This document shows, piece after piece, positions 7,627 through 16,662 of a stretch of 21,687 nucleotides of DNA. Positions within the stretch are counted from its first letter, which is position 1, and every line of letters begins with the position of its first letter. Position numbers and translations under genes: made by a program. The stretch spans positions 1 through 21,687 of the forward strand of contig JAGAFH010000052.1 of assembly GCA_017612755.1 (NCBI GenBank), given 5' to 3'. This stretch comes from Clostridiales bacterium (GTDB lineage: Bacteria > Bacillota > Clostridia > Saccharofermentanales > Saccharofermentanaceae). Under the pieces are notes generated by a model. The model saw nothing but the letters and a program-made list of their open reading frames with translations. It was not told where the DNA came from and searched no databases.

Positions 7627-9545
7627 TTCTCTTCCCTCTTTTTCATCTCAAGATATACCAGGAGAACGGAGATATCCGCCGGGGATACTCCCGAGATCCT
7701 GGAAGCCTGTCCCACATTGATGGGCTTGAGCTTATTAAGTTTCTGTCTGGCCTCAAGGCGCAGTCCTTCGATCTTCTCGTAATCCGTATCTTCAGGGAGC
7801 CTTCTGCTCTCAAGTTCGGAGAACTTTTCGATCTTCTCTTTTTCCAGCTTCAGATAGCCCTCGTACTTGATGTCAGTCTCCACCGCTTTCGTTACATAGG
7901 AAGGCAGGGGCTTTCTTTCCTTGTCCACTCCCTCTATGAGTTCATATGTGACCTTCGGTCTCTTGAGAAGATCCGCCAGGGATATTCCCGAAGGGGGAAG
8001 GACGGAACCTGCAGACTCCAGGATCTCCTTAAGGGTATCGGAAGGTCCGATGTAGGTACTCTTAAGTCTTTCAGTCTCCTCTTCTATAAGTCTCATCTTC
8101 TCCTCGAAAAGAGAGAATCTTTCATCTTCGATAAGCCCAATGTCATGACCGATGGGAGTAAGCCTTGTATCCGCATTATCCTGCCTCAGGAAGAGCCTGT
8201 ACTCCGCACGGGAAGTCATCATCCTGTAGGGCTCGGAAGTTCCTTTGGTGACCAGGTCGTCCACCAGGACGCCGATATATGCCTGTGACCTGTCAAGGAT
8301 CACGGGATCTTTTCCAAGGACCTTCATGGCAGCATTTATTCCCGCTATGATGCCCTGTCCCGCGGCTTCCTCATATCCGGAAGATCCGTTGATCTGGCCT
8401 GCGGTGAAAAGACCTTTTACCACCTTGGACTCCAGGGCAGGCGTAAGGGAAAGGGGCTCCACCAGATCATACTCGATGGCATAAGCGCTCCTCTGGATCA
8501 CCGCCTCGGAAAGACCGGGAAGGGATCTTACCATCTTCACCTGGACATCTTCGGGAAGGGAAGTGGAAAAACCCTGAAGGTACATCTCATTTGTCTGTCT
8601 TCCCATAGGCTCCACAAATATCTGATGTCTGTCCTTGTCCTTGAACCTCATGAACTTATCTTCAATGGAAGGACAGTATCTGGGGCCGATACCTGTGATG
8701 ACACCGCTGTAAAGAGGAGAGCGGTCCATATTCTCTGTGATCACTTCCCTTGTAACGGGAGTAGTCCACACGGACCAGCAGGGCACCTGGTCTTCAGGCA
8801 CCGTCTTGCCGTGCATCTCATTATCGTAGGAAAAAGGAGGGATGTCATATTCCCCGTCCTGTCTTGTCATCTGGTCAAAATCGAGTCTTGAGGAATTGAC
8901 CCTGACGGGAGTTCCCGTCTTAAATCTCAGGATGGGGATGCCTGCCTCCGAAAGGGATGCGGAAAGTCCTACAGACCTGGGAAGTCCGTCAGGTCCGCTC
9001 TCGCAGATAACGCCGCCCCTTATGGTCCTGGATTCCATATATGTGCCGGAACAGATGACCACAGCCTTTGCGCTGTAAACAGCCCGGCTCTCTGTCATGA
9101 CGCCTGTTACCGCACCTTCTTCCGTAAGAAGATCTGTAACATGGGCCTGTCTTATATCAAGGTTTTCCACTTTCTCCAGATAGCACTTCATTACATCGGA
9201 ATATCTGTGTCTGTCCATCTGGGCTCTGGGAGAATATACGGCGGGACCCTTTGAGCGGTTCAGCATCCTCATCTGGATAGCGCATTCGTCGGCTATCTTT
9301 CCCATGATACCTCCCAGGGCATCTATCTCACGGACCAGCTGTCCTTTAGCTGTTCCGCCGATGCTGGGATTACAGGGCAGGTTGGCGATGCTGTCCAGAT
9401 ATAAAGTAAAAAGGACTGTCTTAAGGCCCAGCTTTGCACAGGCATGGGCAGCTTCACATCCCGCGTGGCCCGCGCCTACGACTGCCACATCGTATCCGCC
9501 GGCCATAAATGAATCTTTTATCTCAAGAGCTTCCTTTATATTCAT
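7623..9545 (-). CDS. mnmG: tRNA U34 carboxymethylaminomethyl synthase subunit MnmG (GidA)
   Basis: This 640-residue FAD enzyme works with MnmE to install the (carboxymethyl)aminomethyl group on U34 of tRNAs reading split codon boxes. The N-terminal FAD-binding motif VVGAGHAGCEAA is at about 22-33, followed by the family block LPCNPSIGGTAKGQLVREIDALGG. The second conserved cysteine region, GPRYCPSIEDK, is also present. The C-terminal domain ends with INVGQASRISGVSPADISVLLVYL, which is normal for the family. Length is close to the usual 620-640. AGGAG four bases before the ATG and an eight-base gap from mnmE put it in the same operon. Confidence 0.98.
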   Translation of the reverse strand: MNIKEALEIKDSFMAGGYDVAVVGAGHAGCEAAHACAKLGLKTVLFTLYLDSIANLPCNPSIGGTAKGQLVREIDALGGIMGKIADECAIQMRMLNRSKGPAVYSPRAQMDRHRYSDVMKCYLEKVENLDIRQAHVTDLLTEEGAVTGVMTESRAVYSAKAVVICSGTYMESRTIRGGVICESGPDGLPRSVGLSASLSEAGIPILRFKTGTPVRVNSSRLDFDQMTRQDGEYDIPPFSYDNEMHGKTVPEDQVPCWSVWTTPVTREVITENMDRSPLYSGVITGIGPRYCPSIEDKFMRFKDKDRHQIFVEPMGRQTNEMYLQGFSTSLPEDVQVKMVRSLPGLSEAVIQRSAYAIEYDLVEPLSLTPALESKVVKGLFTAGQINGSSGYEEAAGQGIIAGINAAMKVLGKDPVILDRSQAYIGVLVDDLVTKGTSEPYRMMTSRAEYRLFLRQDNADTRLTPIGHDIGLIEDERFSLFEEKMRLIEEETERLKSTYIGPSDTLKEILESAGSVLPPSGISLADLLKRPKVTYELIEGVDKERKPLPSYVTKAVETDIKYEGYLKLEKEKIEKFSELESRRLPEDTDYEKIEGLRLEARQKLNKLKPINVGQASRISGVSPADISVLLVYLEMKKREEK

Positions 9546-9553
9546 ATGGCTCC

Positions 9554-10957
9554 TTACTTCCCGATACAGAAATCGGAGAAGATAGTATTTACCAGTTCGT
9601 TAGATACGGTCTTTCCGGTGATGGAACCGATATCCTCCAGGGCGGATCTTATTACCGAAGAAGCTATATCCTCCCCAAGGCCGTCATCAAGTGCATTTAC
9701 TGCTTCCATAAGCTTATCAGAAGCCAGGGCCAGAAGACCTGCGTGCCTTCCGCTTATGATCACAGTAGATGATGAAGATCCCAGACTGTCGTAAAAGTCT
9801 GATATCTCTTTTCTTATAAGATCTATTCCCTCGTCAGAAAGGGCAGATATGACCATAGTCTTTTCAATACCCAGATCTTCTGCCTTACGTGAGATCTCTT
9901 CAGAAGCGTCATTTATCCCCATGTCCGACTTGGTAAAGACAAGCTCCACCGGGATATCAGTCCCGCTATTCCTGATACAGGATAACTGCTCTATCACTTC
10001 ATCAGCGGGATCATCGGGAGATATAAGGAAAAGACAGAGATCAGCTTCCCTGATGCTGCTCCTGGCTCTTTCCACGCCCATTGCCTCGATGGCATCATCA
10101 GTCTGCCTGATGCCGGCCGTATCCGTGATCCTAACGGGGATACCGTTTATATCTATATCCTGGTCCAGGGTATCCCTGGTAGTTCCCGGGATATCAGTAA
10201 CAATAGCCCTGTCAAAACCTGTCAATTTGTTAAGAAGGGTGCTCTTTCCGCTGTTGGGCTTTCCTGCCAGGGCCACCTTGAGCCTGTCAGCCAGGAGCCT
10301 TCCCTGGGCGTAGCTGTCTTTAAGGGGGACAAGTACGTCAATGGCGGAAGATATCATCTTCCTGACCCGGTCAGTATTGGCAGGGGTGTCGTCGTGCTCC
10401 GGGAACTCGACTATCATCTCTATAAGGGACAGGGCCTTGTAAAGGGTCTCCTCAACCTTTGAAAGTTCCGAATTGAGCTTTCCGAAGACCTGGGAGTTCG
10501 AGACCTTAAGGGCTCCTGAAGACTCGGACTTAATGACGTTCATCACCGCCTCGGCTTCAGAGAGGGCCAGCTTTCCGTTTACAAATGCTGTCTTGGTGAA
10601 CTCTCCGGGCTCTGCCGGCCTGATGCCCTTTTCGAAAAGCACCCTGAAGATCTCCTGCTTCACCGCATTTCCGCCATGGCACGAGATCTCAGTCATATCT
10701 TCTCCCGTGTAGGAATGAGGGGCAGTAAATCTTGTGACCACCACCCGGTCTATGACGGATCCGTCAGAAGGGTCCGTAAAATCAGCAAGTGCCGCGGTGT
10801 ATCCCTCCATCTGGGAGATCACCTTGGCACTTCCGCTGGTCCTTATTATCTTGAAACAATCGTCCAGGCCTGTTCCCGACAGCGGGCCGGAGATCCTGAT
10901 TACTGCGATCCCCGACTGACCCATAGGTGTGGAGCAGGCACAAAATGTTCCCGGCAT
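9554..10957 (-). CDS. mnmE: tRNA modification GTPase MnmE (TrmE)
   Basis: A 467-residue GTPase, partner of MnmG in U34 modification of tRNA. The N-terminal tetrahydrofolate-binding domain covers about 1-120, and the G domain is inserted in a helical domain. G-domain motifs are the P-loop GKPNSGKS (232-239), switch region GTTRDT (258-263), DTAG (279-282) and TKSD (342-345, in place of NKxD). The protein ends with CIGK, the catalytic cysteine signature of the family. The N terminus is a little shorter than in E. coli but keeps STPMGQSGIAVIRISG. GGAGG precedes the ATG, and only 10 bases separate it from jag. Confidence 0.98.
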   Translation of the reverse strand: MPGTFCACSTPMGQSGIAVIRISGPLSGTGLDDCFKIIRTSGSAKVISQMEGYTAALADFTDPSDGSVIDRVVVTRFTAPHSYTGEDMTEISCHGGNAVKQEIFRVLFEKGIRPAEPGEFTKTAFVNGKLALSEAEAVMNVIKSESSGALKVSNSQVFGKLNSELSKVEETLYKALSLIEMIVEFPEHDDTPANTDRVRKMISSAIDVLVPLKDSYAQGRLLADRLKVALAGKPNSGKSTLLNKLTGFDRAIVTDIPGTTRDTLDQDIDINGIPVRITDTAGIRQTDDAIEAMGVERARSSIREADLCLFLISPDDPADEVIEQLSCIRNSGTDIPVELVFTKSDMGINDASEEISRKAEDLGIEKTMVISALSDEGIDLIRKEISDFYDSLGSSSSTVIISGRHAGLLALASDKLMEAVNALDDGLGEDIASSVIRSALEDIGSITGKTVSNELVNTIFSDFCIGK

Positions 10958-10967
10958 ACTGCCTCCG

Positions 10968-11666
10968 TCAATTATTTTCGGAAAGGGTAACGATTACTCT
11001 TCTGTCAGGCTCTTCGCCTTCACTGTGGGTGGTGATGCCTTCGAAATCCTGAAGATAGGAGTGTACAACTCTTCTCTCAGCAGGGCTCATAGCTTCCATG
11101 ACAACCTTGCGGCCTGTCTTTCTTACCTTTGAAGCGGCACGCTCTGCAAGGTTCTTGATGACCTGCTCCCTGTGTCTCTTATATCCGCCAACGTCTAGAT
11201 GTACATGGACTCTGTCCTCGCTGTGCTTGTTGGCGATAAGGTTCGTCATGTAGGAGATAGCATCAAGGGTCTCGCCGTGACGTCCGATAGCAGCTCCGCA
11301 ATCGCTTCCGGAAACAGAGATGTAGATGGCGTCATCCTCTCTGTAGGAATCCATATTACCGTGGATGCCGATACCGGAAAGGACCTCAGCTACGAACTGT
11401 ACTGCAGCATCCTCAGCCTCACTTACTGCATCGCCTTCGAAGTTCTCGTCGTCACCGTAATAAACGACTTCCTCCTCGGCAGCATCTTCTTCAACATTTG
11501 CAGTTACCTTGACTTCCGCATCCTTGGAGCCCAGTCCGAGGAAGCCTCCTGCAGGCTCGCTGATTATCTCGATAACAGCATCTTCCTTGGCAACGCCCAG
11601 CTCTGCGAGAGCGCTCTCGATTGCCTCATCTACTGTCTTACCTGTCTTTACGATCGTCTTTTCCAT
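10968..11666 (-). CDS. khpB: RNA-binding protein Jag/KhpB (SpoIIIJ-associated)
   Basis: A 232-residue cytosolic RNA-binding protein. The Jag-N domain is at 1-52 (PAGGFLGLGSKDAEVKV), followed by an acidic linker (about 57-88). The KH domain has the loop AIGRHGETLDAI (126-137), and the R3H domain covers about 165-229 (RKVVMEAMSPAERRVVHSYLQ). The family is usually encoded right after yidC, as here, and in other Firmicutes influences cell elongation and division through RNA binding. GGAGG seven bases before the ATG supports the start. The linker is longer and more acidic than in the shortest homologues. Confidence 0.96.
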   Translation of the reverse strand: MEKTIVKTGKTVDEAIESALAELGVAKEDAVIEIISEPAGGFLGLGSKDAEVKVTANVEEDAAEEEVVYYGDDENFEGDAVSEAEDAAVQFVAEVLSGIGIHGNMDSYREDDAIYISVSGSDCGAAIGRHGETLDAISYMTNLIANKHSEDRVHVHLDVGGYKRHREQVIKNLAERAASKVRKTGRKVVMEAMSPAERRVVHSYLQDFEGITTHSEGEEPDRRVIVTLSENN

Positions 11667-11692
11667 ATATGCCTCCGTAAAATAAAGTTCGG

Positions 11693-12772
11693 TTACTTCT
11701 TGCCCTTCTTGGACTTCTTAGCGGGCTTGTCCCCGTCAGACTCTTCTTTCTTCTTCTTGAAAGCGTTAGCCTTCTTCTCTTCTATCTCAGCCTTCTTAAG
11801 TTCATAAGGCTTTGTGAACATGAAATATACGATGATCTGGGAAACGATACCCATAAGACCGCCGACTACCCAGTAAAGACCCATTGCGGCGGGAAGGGTG
11901 AATGTGGTTACCAGCATCATGGCAGGCATGAACCAGTTCATCATCTTCATGGTTGCTTCGGCCGTATCGTCCTGGGCTGTCTGTCCTGCTCTTGCAGGAT
12001 TGTTCTTTGCCCTCTCCTTTGCTTCCTGCTGCTCCTTATAACCGGGGCGCATGAACTGTGACATCCTGATAGTAACGATATTGACGATTACTACGAGGAT
12101 GGGGAAAAGAAGAAGGGGGAGATAAGTCTTGGGATCGGATACGATGGTCATGGGATTCCAGGAAGGAACCTTTGTAAGGTCAACTCCCAGGAAATGCAGA
12201 TCGATGATCTGACCCATGGAGATAAATCCCTTATCGACACACTCGTTAAGGAAAGCGGAATTGTTGTTCAGCGCTTCGATAAGAGGAATATGGGACTCCA
12301 GGGCGATCCTTGCCTTCTCTCCGATGACTCCGCTGTTCTTACCCAGCTCGATCATGGATTCGATATTCTCTTTTGATACCTGTGAAATGTAGTAGAGAGG
12401 TCCGCTGACGATCCTGTAGATAGGGATGATGAAGAAGATCTGAAGGAAAGGAAGAAGGCATCCGGACATACCGCCCATAGCGCCGTTCTCCTGCTGCATC
12501 TTCATCAGTTCTTCCTGATACTTCTGCTTATCGTCACCGTATTTTCTCTGAAGCTCTGCAGTCTTGCCTGAAAGGGCCTGCATCTTGAGCATGGACTTCT
12601 GGCTCCTGATGTTAAGAGGGATAAGAAGTCCTCTGATGATTACCGTAAGTACGATGATGGCAACACCGTAGTTGCCGAAAAAATCCATCAATATCCTTGA
12701 AAGCCAGCCGAAAAGCATATAGAGCGGCGAAAACAAGGTGGAAAAGATTGACAGTTGAATATTAATATCCAT
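11693..12772 (-). CDS. yidC: Membrane protein insertase YidC (OxaA family)
   Basis: This 359-residue polytopic protein inserts and folds membrane proteins, alone or with the Sec translocon. It lacks the large outer domain of Gram-negative YidC. The conserved hydrophilic-groove arginine is R47 in TVIIRGLLIPLNIRSQKSM. A coiled-coil cytosolic hairpin follows (60-97), then membrane segments near 104-128, 216-236, 280-298 and 300-320. The outer loop at about 130-210 is fairly long. The C terminus is very Lys-rich (KKKKEESDGDKPAKKSKKGKK), consistent with a ribosome-binding tail. No lipobox cysteine is present at the N terminus, unlike B. subtilis SpoIIIJ. It starts 19 bases after yidD. Confidence 0.97.
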   Translation of the reverse strand: MDINIQLSIFSTLFSPLYMLFGWLSRILMDFFGNYGVAIIVLTVIIRGLLIPLNIRSQKSMLKMQALSGKTAELQRKYGDDKQKYQEELMKMQQENGAMGGMSGCLLPFLQIFFIIPIYRIVSGPLYYISQVSKENIESMIELGKNSGVIGEKARIALESHIPLIEALNNNSAFLNECVDKGFISMGQIIDLHFLGVDLTKVPSWNPMTIVSDPKTYLPLLLFPILVVIVNIVTIRMSQFMRPGYKEQQEAKERAKNNPARAGQTAQDDTAEATMKMMNWFMPAMMLVTTFTLPAAMGLYWVVGGLMGIVSQIIVYFMFTKPYELKKAEIEEKKANAFKKKKEESDGDKPAKKSKKGKK

Positions 12773-12791
12773 TTATTCCTGTTCTCCGATA

Positions 12792-13004
12792 TCAGCGGAC
12801 CGGGTCATAACCGCCTTTAGAAAAGGGATTGCACCTCAGTATCCGCCATATTCCCCGGGGCAATCCTCTGATGACCCCGTATTTCTCCAAACAGCCTATC
12901 ATGTATTCGGAACAGGTCGGCGTATATTTACAGTGATCGCCGATCACCGGAGAGATATATTTCTTATAACCCTGTATCAGCTTTATCAGCATCCGAGCAA
13001 TCAT
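12792..13004 (-). CDS. yidD: Membrane protein insertion efficiency factor YidD
   Basis: A 70-residue protein with an amphipathic N-terminal helix that associates with the inner face of the membrane and assists YidC-dependent insertion. The family signature is complete: CKYTPTCSEY (25-34), the glycine step YGVIRG, and RCNPFSKGGYDPV (57-69), with the three conserved cysteines at 25, 31 and 58. The ATG at 13004 is preceded by GGAG at seven bases and lies inside rnpA, giving a 41-base out-of-frame overlap. This suggests coupling of the two genes. Confidence 0.97.
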   Translation of the reverse strand: MIARMLIKLIQGYKKYISPVIGDHCKYTPTCSEYMIGCLEKYGVIRGLPRGIWRILRCNPFSKGGYDPVR

Positions 13005-13380
13005 ACTCGCTCTCCGAACACAAAATATCGAGTTTCTTGAAATGCCTTTTGAGTTCCTTATCGATCTCCCCGAAAGAGGGGACCTCAGGAACGCTCCTCA
13101 ATGTGATAACAATGTCCGATCCGGGTCTGATCTTATTCTCAAGCTGCCTGTAGGATTCCCTCATCAGGCGTCTTGCTCTGTTTCTGCCCACTGCTCCCAG
13201 CTGCTTCTTGTTTGCACAGAAGCCCACCCGGGTAATATCAGGGGACACGATCGTATTGTTATGTTTAAGTCCGGCAGGTCTTCTGAACACATGTACGGTC
13301 AGATACCTTCCGGCAGCAAATCCGCCTCTCTTATATACCCTGGAAAACTCGTAATTGAATCTTAAAGGTACAGAGTTCAA
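12964..13380 (-). CDS. rnpA: Ribonuclease P protein component
   Basis: This 138-residue basic protein binds RNase P RNA and helps process the 5' ends of tRNA precursors. The RNR signature and RNA-binding helix are RNRARRLMRESYR at 66-78, and the N-terminal core has FNYEFSRVYKRG. The C terminus runs about 18 residues beyond most homologues (CSESEYDCSDADKADTGL) and is acidic; this extra stretch is largely the part overlapping yidD. The gene lies 50 bases after rpmH, separated by a hairpin terminator that should lower its expression relative to L34. Confidence 0.97.
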   Translation of the reverse strand: MNSVPLRFNYEFSRVYKRGGFAAGRYLTVHVFRRPAGLKHNNTIVSPDITRVGFCANKKQLGAVGRNRARRLMRESYRQLENKIRPGSDIVITLRSVPEVPSFGEIDKELKRHFKKLDILCSESEYDCSDADKADTGL

Positions 13381-13407
13381 AACAGACTTGCCTCACTTAA
13401 TAAATTG

Positions 13408-13430
13408 AAAAAGGACCACAAGGTGATCCT
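13408..13430 (-). terminator. Attenuator-like hairpin between rpmH and rnpA
   Basis: On the minus strand the sequence AGGATCAC-CTT-GTGGTCCT forms an 8-bp stem (one G-U pair) followed immediately by T5. It begins at the last base of the rpmH stop codon and ends 28 bases before the rnpA start. Since no second strong promoter is visible before rnpA, it probably acts as a partial terminator that sets a high L34 to RnpA ratio. Confidence 0.8.
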
Positions 13431-13564
13431 TAAGCAGCAAGCTTCTTTCTGCCCTTTAATCTTCTTCTCTTCAGGACATCCCTGCCGTCGCGGGTAGCCA
13501 TTCTTGCACGGAAGCCGTGAACCTTAGCCCTCTGTCTCTTCTTGGGCTGATATGTCATCTTCAT
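13430..13564 (-). CDS. rpmH: 50S ribosomal protein L34
   Basis: A 44-residue, extremely basic protein of the large ribosomal subunit. It starts [20 protein letters not shown] and ends [12 protein letters not shown], matching the L34 family along its whole length. GGAGG lies upstream of the ATG at 13562-13564. It is the first gene of the cluster and is read from the consensus promoter at 13640-13668. Confidence 0.98.
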   Translation of the reverse strand: MKMTYQPKKRQRAKVHGFRARMATRDGRDVLKRRRLKGRKKLAA

Positions 13565-13639
13565 ATTGCTATATCCTCCATCTCTTTATCTATACAAAAC
13601 GCAAAAAGCGCATATGTCCCAAACATAATTAGCCTAAAG

Positions 13640-13668
13640 ATTATAAACGCGTCCTTTAAAACTGTCAA
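13640..13668 (-). promoter_or_regulatory. Consensus sigma-A promoter of the rpmH cluster
   Basis: On the minus strand a perfect TTGACA (plus 13663-13668) and a perfect TATAAT (13640-13645) are separated by exactly 17 bases. Transcription should begin near 13633, leaving an untranslated leader of about 70 bases. The -35 box starts 10 bases after the alr stop codon. No DnaA-box cluster is visible in this 113-base gap. Confidence 0.9.
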
Positions 13669-13677
13669 GGATAAGAA

Positions 13678-14823
13678 TCAGTCCACAAAAATGCGCTGGA
13701 CTCTCTTACCTACATCGCAGGTTATCTCGTAGTTGATGGTCCCGAGATAATCTGCAAGTTCGTCTGCCAGTCTCTCCTTGCCGAAGATGACTACCGTATC
13801 GCCTTTCTTTACTTCCTGCTTCATGTCGGTGGCGTCCAGCATACACATATCCATGCAGACATTACCGATGATGGGAAGTCTTTCGCCGTTTACCAGGAGT
13901 TCAAAGCCGTTGCTGAACCTCCTGGAAAGGCCGTCGGCATAGCCCACTGAGACTGTAAGGACCTTTGTCTTCCTCTTTGCTATGAAATGTCTTCCGTAGC
14001 TGACGGATGTGCCCTCATCCACCTCTTTGACGTGGATGACCTTGGCAAGCCAGTTCATTACAGGGACCAGGTTTATCCTGTTGGGGCCTTCGGGGCATCC
14101 CGGAGGAGTAAGTCCGTAGAGGATAAGTCCTGCCCTTACCATATCCAGGTGCATCTCCGGAAATCTCAGGATACCTGCGCTGTTGCAGATATGTCTCTTT
14201 TCGAAGGTGATGCCCTTCGCCTTCAGGTCTTCGATCTGCTTCATGAACCTGTTGAACTGGGCATAAGTATATTCGTCGTCATCTGTATCGGCTACTGCAA
14301 AGTGGGAGAATACTCCATAGGGCTTAAGACCCGGCAGCTTACAGACTTCTGCTATCTCATCCGTGGCAGATCCGTCTGCAGGGAATCCGATCCTTCCCAT
14401 ACCCGTATCCAGCTTTATGTGGATATCGCAGGAACCGCCCAGCTTTACGGCCTCATCTGACAGGAACTTTGCGGTCTCAGTATCGTATACAGCCATATCC
14501 ACCCTGTATCTGATAACGTCCGCATATCTGGAAACATCGACGCCGCCCAGGATAAGGAGCCTTACGGTTATACCGCGCTGTCTTAAGTGGATAGCCTCAT
14601 CGATAGTAGCGATGCAAAGACCGTTGGCTCCGTTTTCCACCAGCGTCCTGGCGCACTCATAGGCACCGTGGCCGTAGGCATCAGCCTTAACGACCGCCAT
14701 TATGTCGGCTTTGGGATCCGTTACCCTTCTGATCTCCCTGATATTGTTCTTCAGGGCGGACAGATCGATCTCAACACAGGATCTGTCGAAAAGATATGAT
14801 GTGTTTTCGTATTTGTTAACCAT
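13678..14823 (-). CDS. alr: Alanine racemase
   Basis: A 381-residue PLP enzyme that interconverts L- and D-alanine for peptidoglycan. The fold-type III barrel carries the PLP lysine K46 in AVVKADAYGHG, and the second catalytic base is Y276 in SVSYGRHF. The C-terminal beta domain contains GNVCMDMCMLD. An upstream in-frame TTG at 14832 is possible. I prefer the ATG at 14823 because it forms TAATG with the nnrD stop, a classic coupling arrangement, and the family N terminus usually begins shortly before the VEIDLSAL block. Confidence 0.96.
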   Translation of the reverse strand: MVNKYENTSYLFDRSCVEIDLSALKNNIREIRRVTDPKADIMAVVKADAYGHGAYECARTLVENGANGLCIATIDEAIHLRQRGITVRLLILGGVDVSRYADVIRYRVDMAVYDTETAKFLSDEAVKLGGSCDIHIKLDTGMGRIGFPADGSATDEIAEVCKLPGLKPYGVFSHFAVADTDDDEYTYAQFNRFMKQIEDLKAKGITFEKRHICNSAGILRFPEMHLDMVRAGLILYGLTPPGCPEGPNRINLVPVMNWLAKVIHVKEVDEGTSVSYGRHFIAKRKTKVLTVSVGYADGLSRRFSNGFELLVNGERLPIIGNVCMDMCMLDATDMKQEVKKGDTVVIFGKERLADELADYLGTINYEITCDVGKRVQRIFVD

Positions 14824-15680
14824 TATTTCCAACCTGCCATCTTATAGCTTTCCGGAAGAAATTCCGGAAGATCGGAGGGGAGCATGGCCCTCTCTCCGTA
14901 TTTTTCCCTTGCAAGTATACCGCAGTTGCTGTGGATGCGGACTGCGCTTATTGCGGCATTTATGGGGCTCATGCCCTGGGCCAGAAGTCCTGCGGTAAGT
15001 CCTGTGAGGACATCTCCGGAACCGCCCTTGGCCATGCCGCTGTTCTCGTTGTCGACGATATAGCTTTCCCCGTCGGGAGAAGCGATAAAGGTAGTGCTGC
15101 TCTTAAGGACGATCACTGCATTTATCTCTTCTGCCATCTTAAGGGCTTCGGCTTCAAGATCCGTTTCTTTTCCTGATAGCCTTTTGAACTCACCAATGTG
15201 GGGAGTCAGGACAACAGGGACCTCCCTTTCTTTGAGAAGAGGAAAATAAAACTCCCTGTTCTTTGAAAGGATCGTGATAGCACCTGCATCTATTACCAGG
15301 TTCTTTGCTTCCCTGATATAAAGCTCCAGTATGTCAGCATATCTTTTATCTTCAGTATCGATGCCCGGGCCTATGGCGGCGCTTGCTGCTTTCAGAAGAA
15401 GCTTTCTTCCCTCTTTGATGTTAAGGGAACGGTCCTCTTCGAAAGCTGAAAGGAGCGCACAGGGAAGGTTGATCCTTGTGGCAAGAAGGGCACCTCTCCG
15501 GGTAAATGTACGGACAAGGCCGGCACCGCTTCTTAAGGCTGCACCTGTACAGAGGCACAGGGCGCCTGACATAGTGCCGCTGCCGGCGGTAACCAGTACT
15601 GTTCCGAAAGTACCCTTGTGGCCTTTTTCGTCCCTTTGGGGGCACATATCCCTTACAAGGTCATTTGTTACTCTTACCAT
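14823..15680 (-). CDS. nnrD: ADP-dependent NAD(P)H-hydrate dehydratase NnrD
   Basis: This ribokinase-fold enzyme of 285 residues repairs the damaged cofactor (S)-NAD(P)HX by dehydrating it with [23 protein letters not shown] (21-40) and the [14 protein letters not shown] block with D223 are family signatures. Only the dehydratase domain is present; the epimerase domain (NnrE), fused to it in many bacteria, is absent. A TTG start at 15701 is possible. I prefer the ATG at 15680, with AGAGG nine bases upstream and a 20-base overlap with the end of metA. It is tightly coupled to alr downstream. Confidence 0.93.
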   Translation of the reverse strand: MVRVTNDLVRDMCPQRDEKGHKGTFGTVLVTAGSGTMSGALCLCTGAALRSGAGLVRTFTRRGALLATRINLPCALLSAFEEDRSLNIKEGRKLLLKAASAAIGPGIDTEDKRYADILELYIREAKNLVIDAGAITILSKNREFYFPLLKEREVPVVLTPHIGEFKRLSGKETDLEAEALKMAEEINAVIVLKSSTTFIASPDGESYIVDNENSGMAKGGSGDVLTGLTAGLLAQGMSPINAAISAVRIHSNCGILAREKYGERAMLPSDLPEFLPESYKMAGWK

Positions 15681-16647
15681 TACCCATTTCCTCTGAGTCA
15701 AGATCGGAACCTGTCTGGTGCTTTATATCCTTGAGGAGCGACAGATCGAAAGGCGTCTCCTGGTAAACGTAATAGTTGAGCCAGTTGGTGAAGAGAAGTG
15801 TAGCCGAAGCTCTCCACATCAGGACAGGACCTTTCTCCGGATCGTCATCCTTGTAGTAGTTGATAGGCATGTCTATGGGAAGTCCCTTTGCCAGATCTCT
15901 CTTGTACTCCTCATCCAGTGTCATCCTGTCATACTCGGAATGTCCTGTTATAAAGAACTGTCTTCCGTGCCTGTCAGAAACTGCATAGACGCCACACTCC
16001 TCGGATTCCGAGAGGATACGGAGTTCCGGACACTTGATTATGTCTTCCCTCTTGATCTCAGTATGTCTTGAATGGGGAACATAAAAGAGATCGTTGAAGC
16101 CCCTGAAGAGTTTAACGGGGCGGCTGTATGTCATGCTGTGCTCGAAGATGCCGAAGGCCTTCCTGGGAAGGTCGTACTTGGGGATCCCGTAGTGGTAGTA
16201 AAGACCTGCCATTGCGCCCCAGCAGATATGAAGGGTCGAATAGACATGGGTCTTGCTCCACTCCATGATCTCCGACAGCTCGGGCCAGTAGTCCACTTCC
16301 TCGAAGGGAAGGTGCTCCACGGGAGCTCCGGTGATGATCATGCCGTCGTAATATCTGTCCTTCACGTCATCGAAGGTCTCATAATATTTGATGAGATGCT
16401 CTTCGCTGGTGTGGACGGAAGTGTGTGAAGCTGTTCTTAAAAGGTCGATATCCACCTGGATAGGCGAATTTGAAAGAGCCCGGAGAAGCTGGGTCTCCGT
16501 GGCATTCTTATTGGGCATCAGGTTCAGGATAATGATCCTTATGGGTCTTATATCCTGGGTCAGGGCCCTGTCTTCTTCCATAACGAAGATCCTTTCTTTC
16601 TCTAGGACCGCTCTCGCCGGAAGATTGTTCGGTATACGTATGGGCAT
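15661..16647 (-). CDS. metAA: Homoserine O-acetyltransferase, MetA type
   Basis: A 328-residue class I glutamine-amidotransferase-like acyltransferase that activates homoserine for methionine synthesis. The nucleophile is C142 in HICWGAMAG, with H236 and E238 in ITGHSEYD. Residue 111, which sets acyl-donor choice in this family, is Glu ([11 protein letters not shown]). Published work on MetA shows Glu111 goes with acetyl-CoA and Gly111 with succinyl-CoA, so I call the acetyl type. AGGAGG precedes the ATG, 15 bases after the kinase gene. No SAM riboswitch is visible before it, as expected for an internal operon gene. Confidence 0.95.
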   Translation of the reverse strand: MPIRIPNNLPARAVLEKERIFVMEEDRALTQDIRPIRIIILNLMPNKNATETQLLRALSNSPIQVDIDLLRTASHTSVHTSEEHLIKYYETFDDVKDRYYDGMIITGAPVEHLPFEEVDYWPELSEIMEWSKTHVYSTLHICWGAMAGLYYHYGIPKYDLPRKAFGIFEHSMTYSRPVKLFRGFNDLFYVPHSRHTEIKREDIIKCPELRILSESEECGVYAVSDRHGRQFFITGHSEYDRMTLDEEYKRDLAKGLPIDMPINYYKDDDPEKGPVLMWRASATLLFTNWLNYYVYQETPFDLSLLKDIKHQTGSDLDSEEMGNGKSNK

Positions 16648-16662
16648 TTTTATGCCTCCTTA

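Noticed and set aside
7575..8288. A 237-codon plus-strand frame inside mnmG
   Set aside because: It is a shadow of the conserved mnmG frame, without a ribosome binding site or recognisable motifs. Similar long shadows opposite gyrA and metA were rejected for the same reason.
13565..13677. Possible oriC between rpmH and alr
   Set aside because: No cluster of TTATCCACA-like boxes or A/T-rich unwinding region fits in the gap, which is accounted for by the rpmH promoter and leader.
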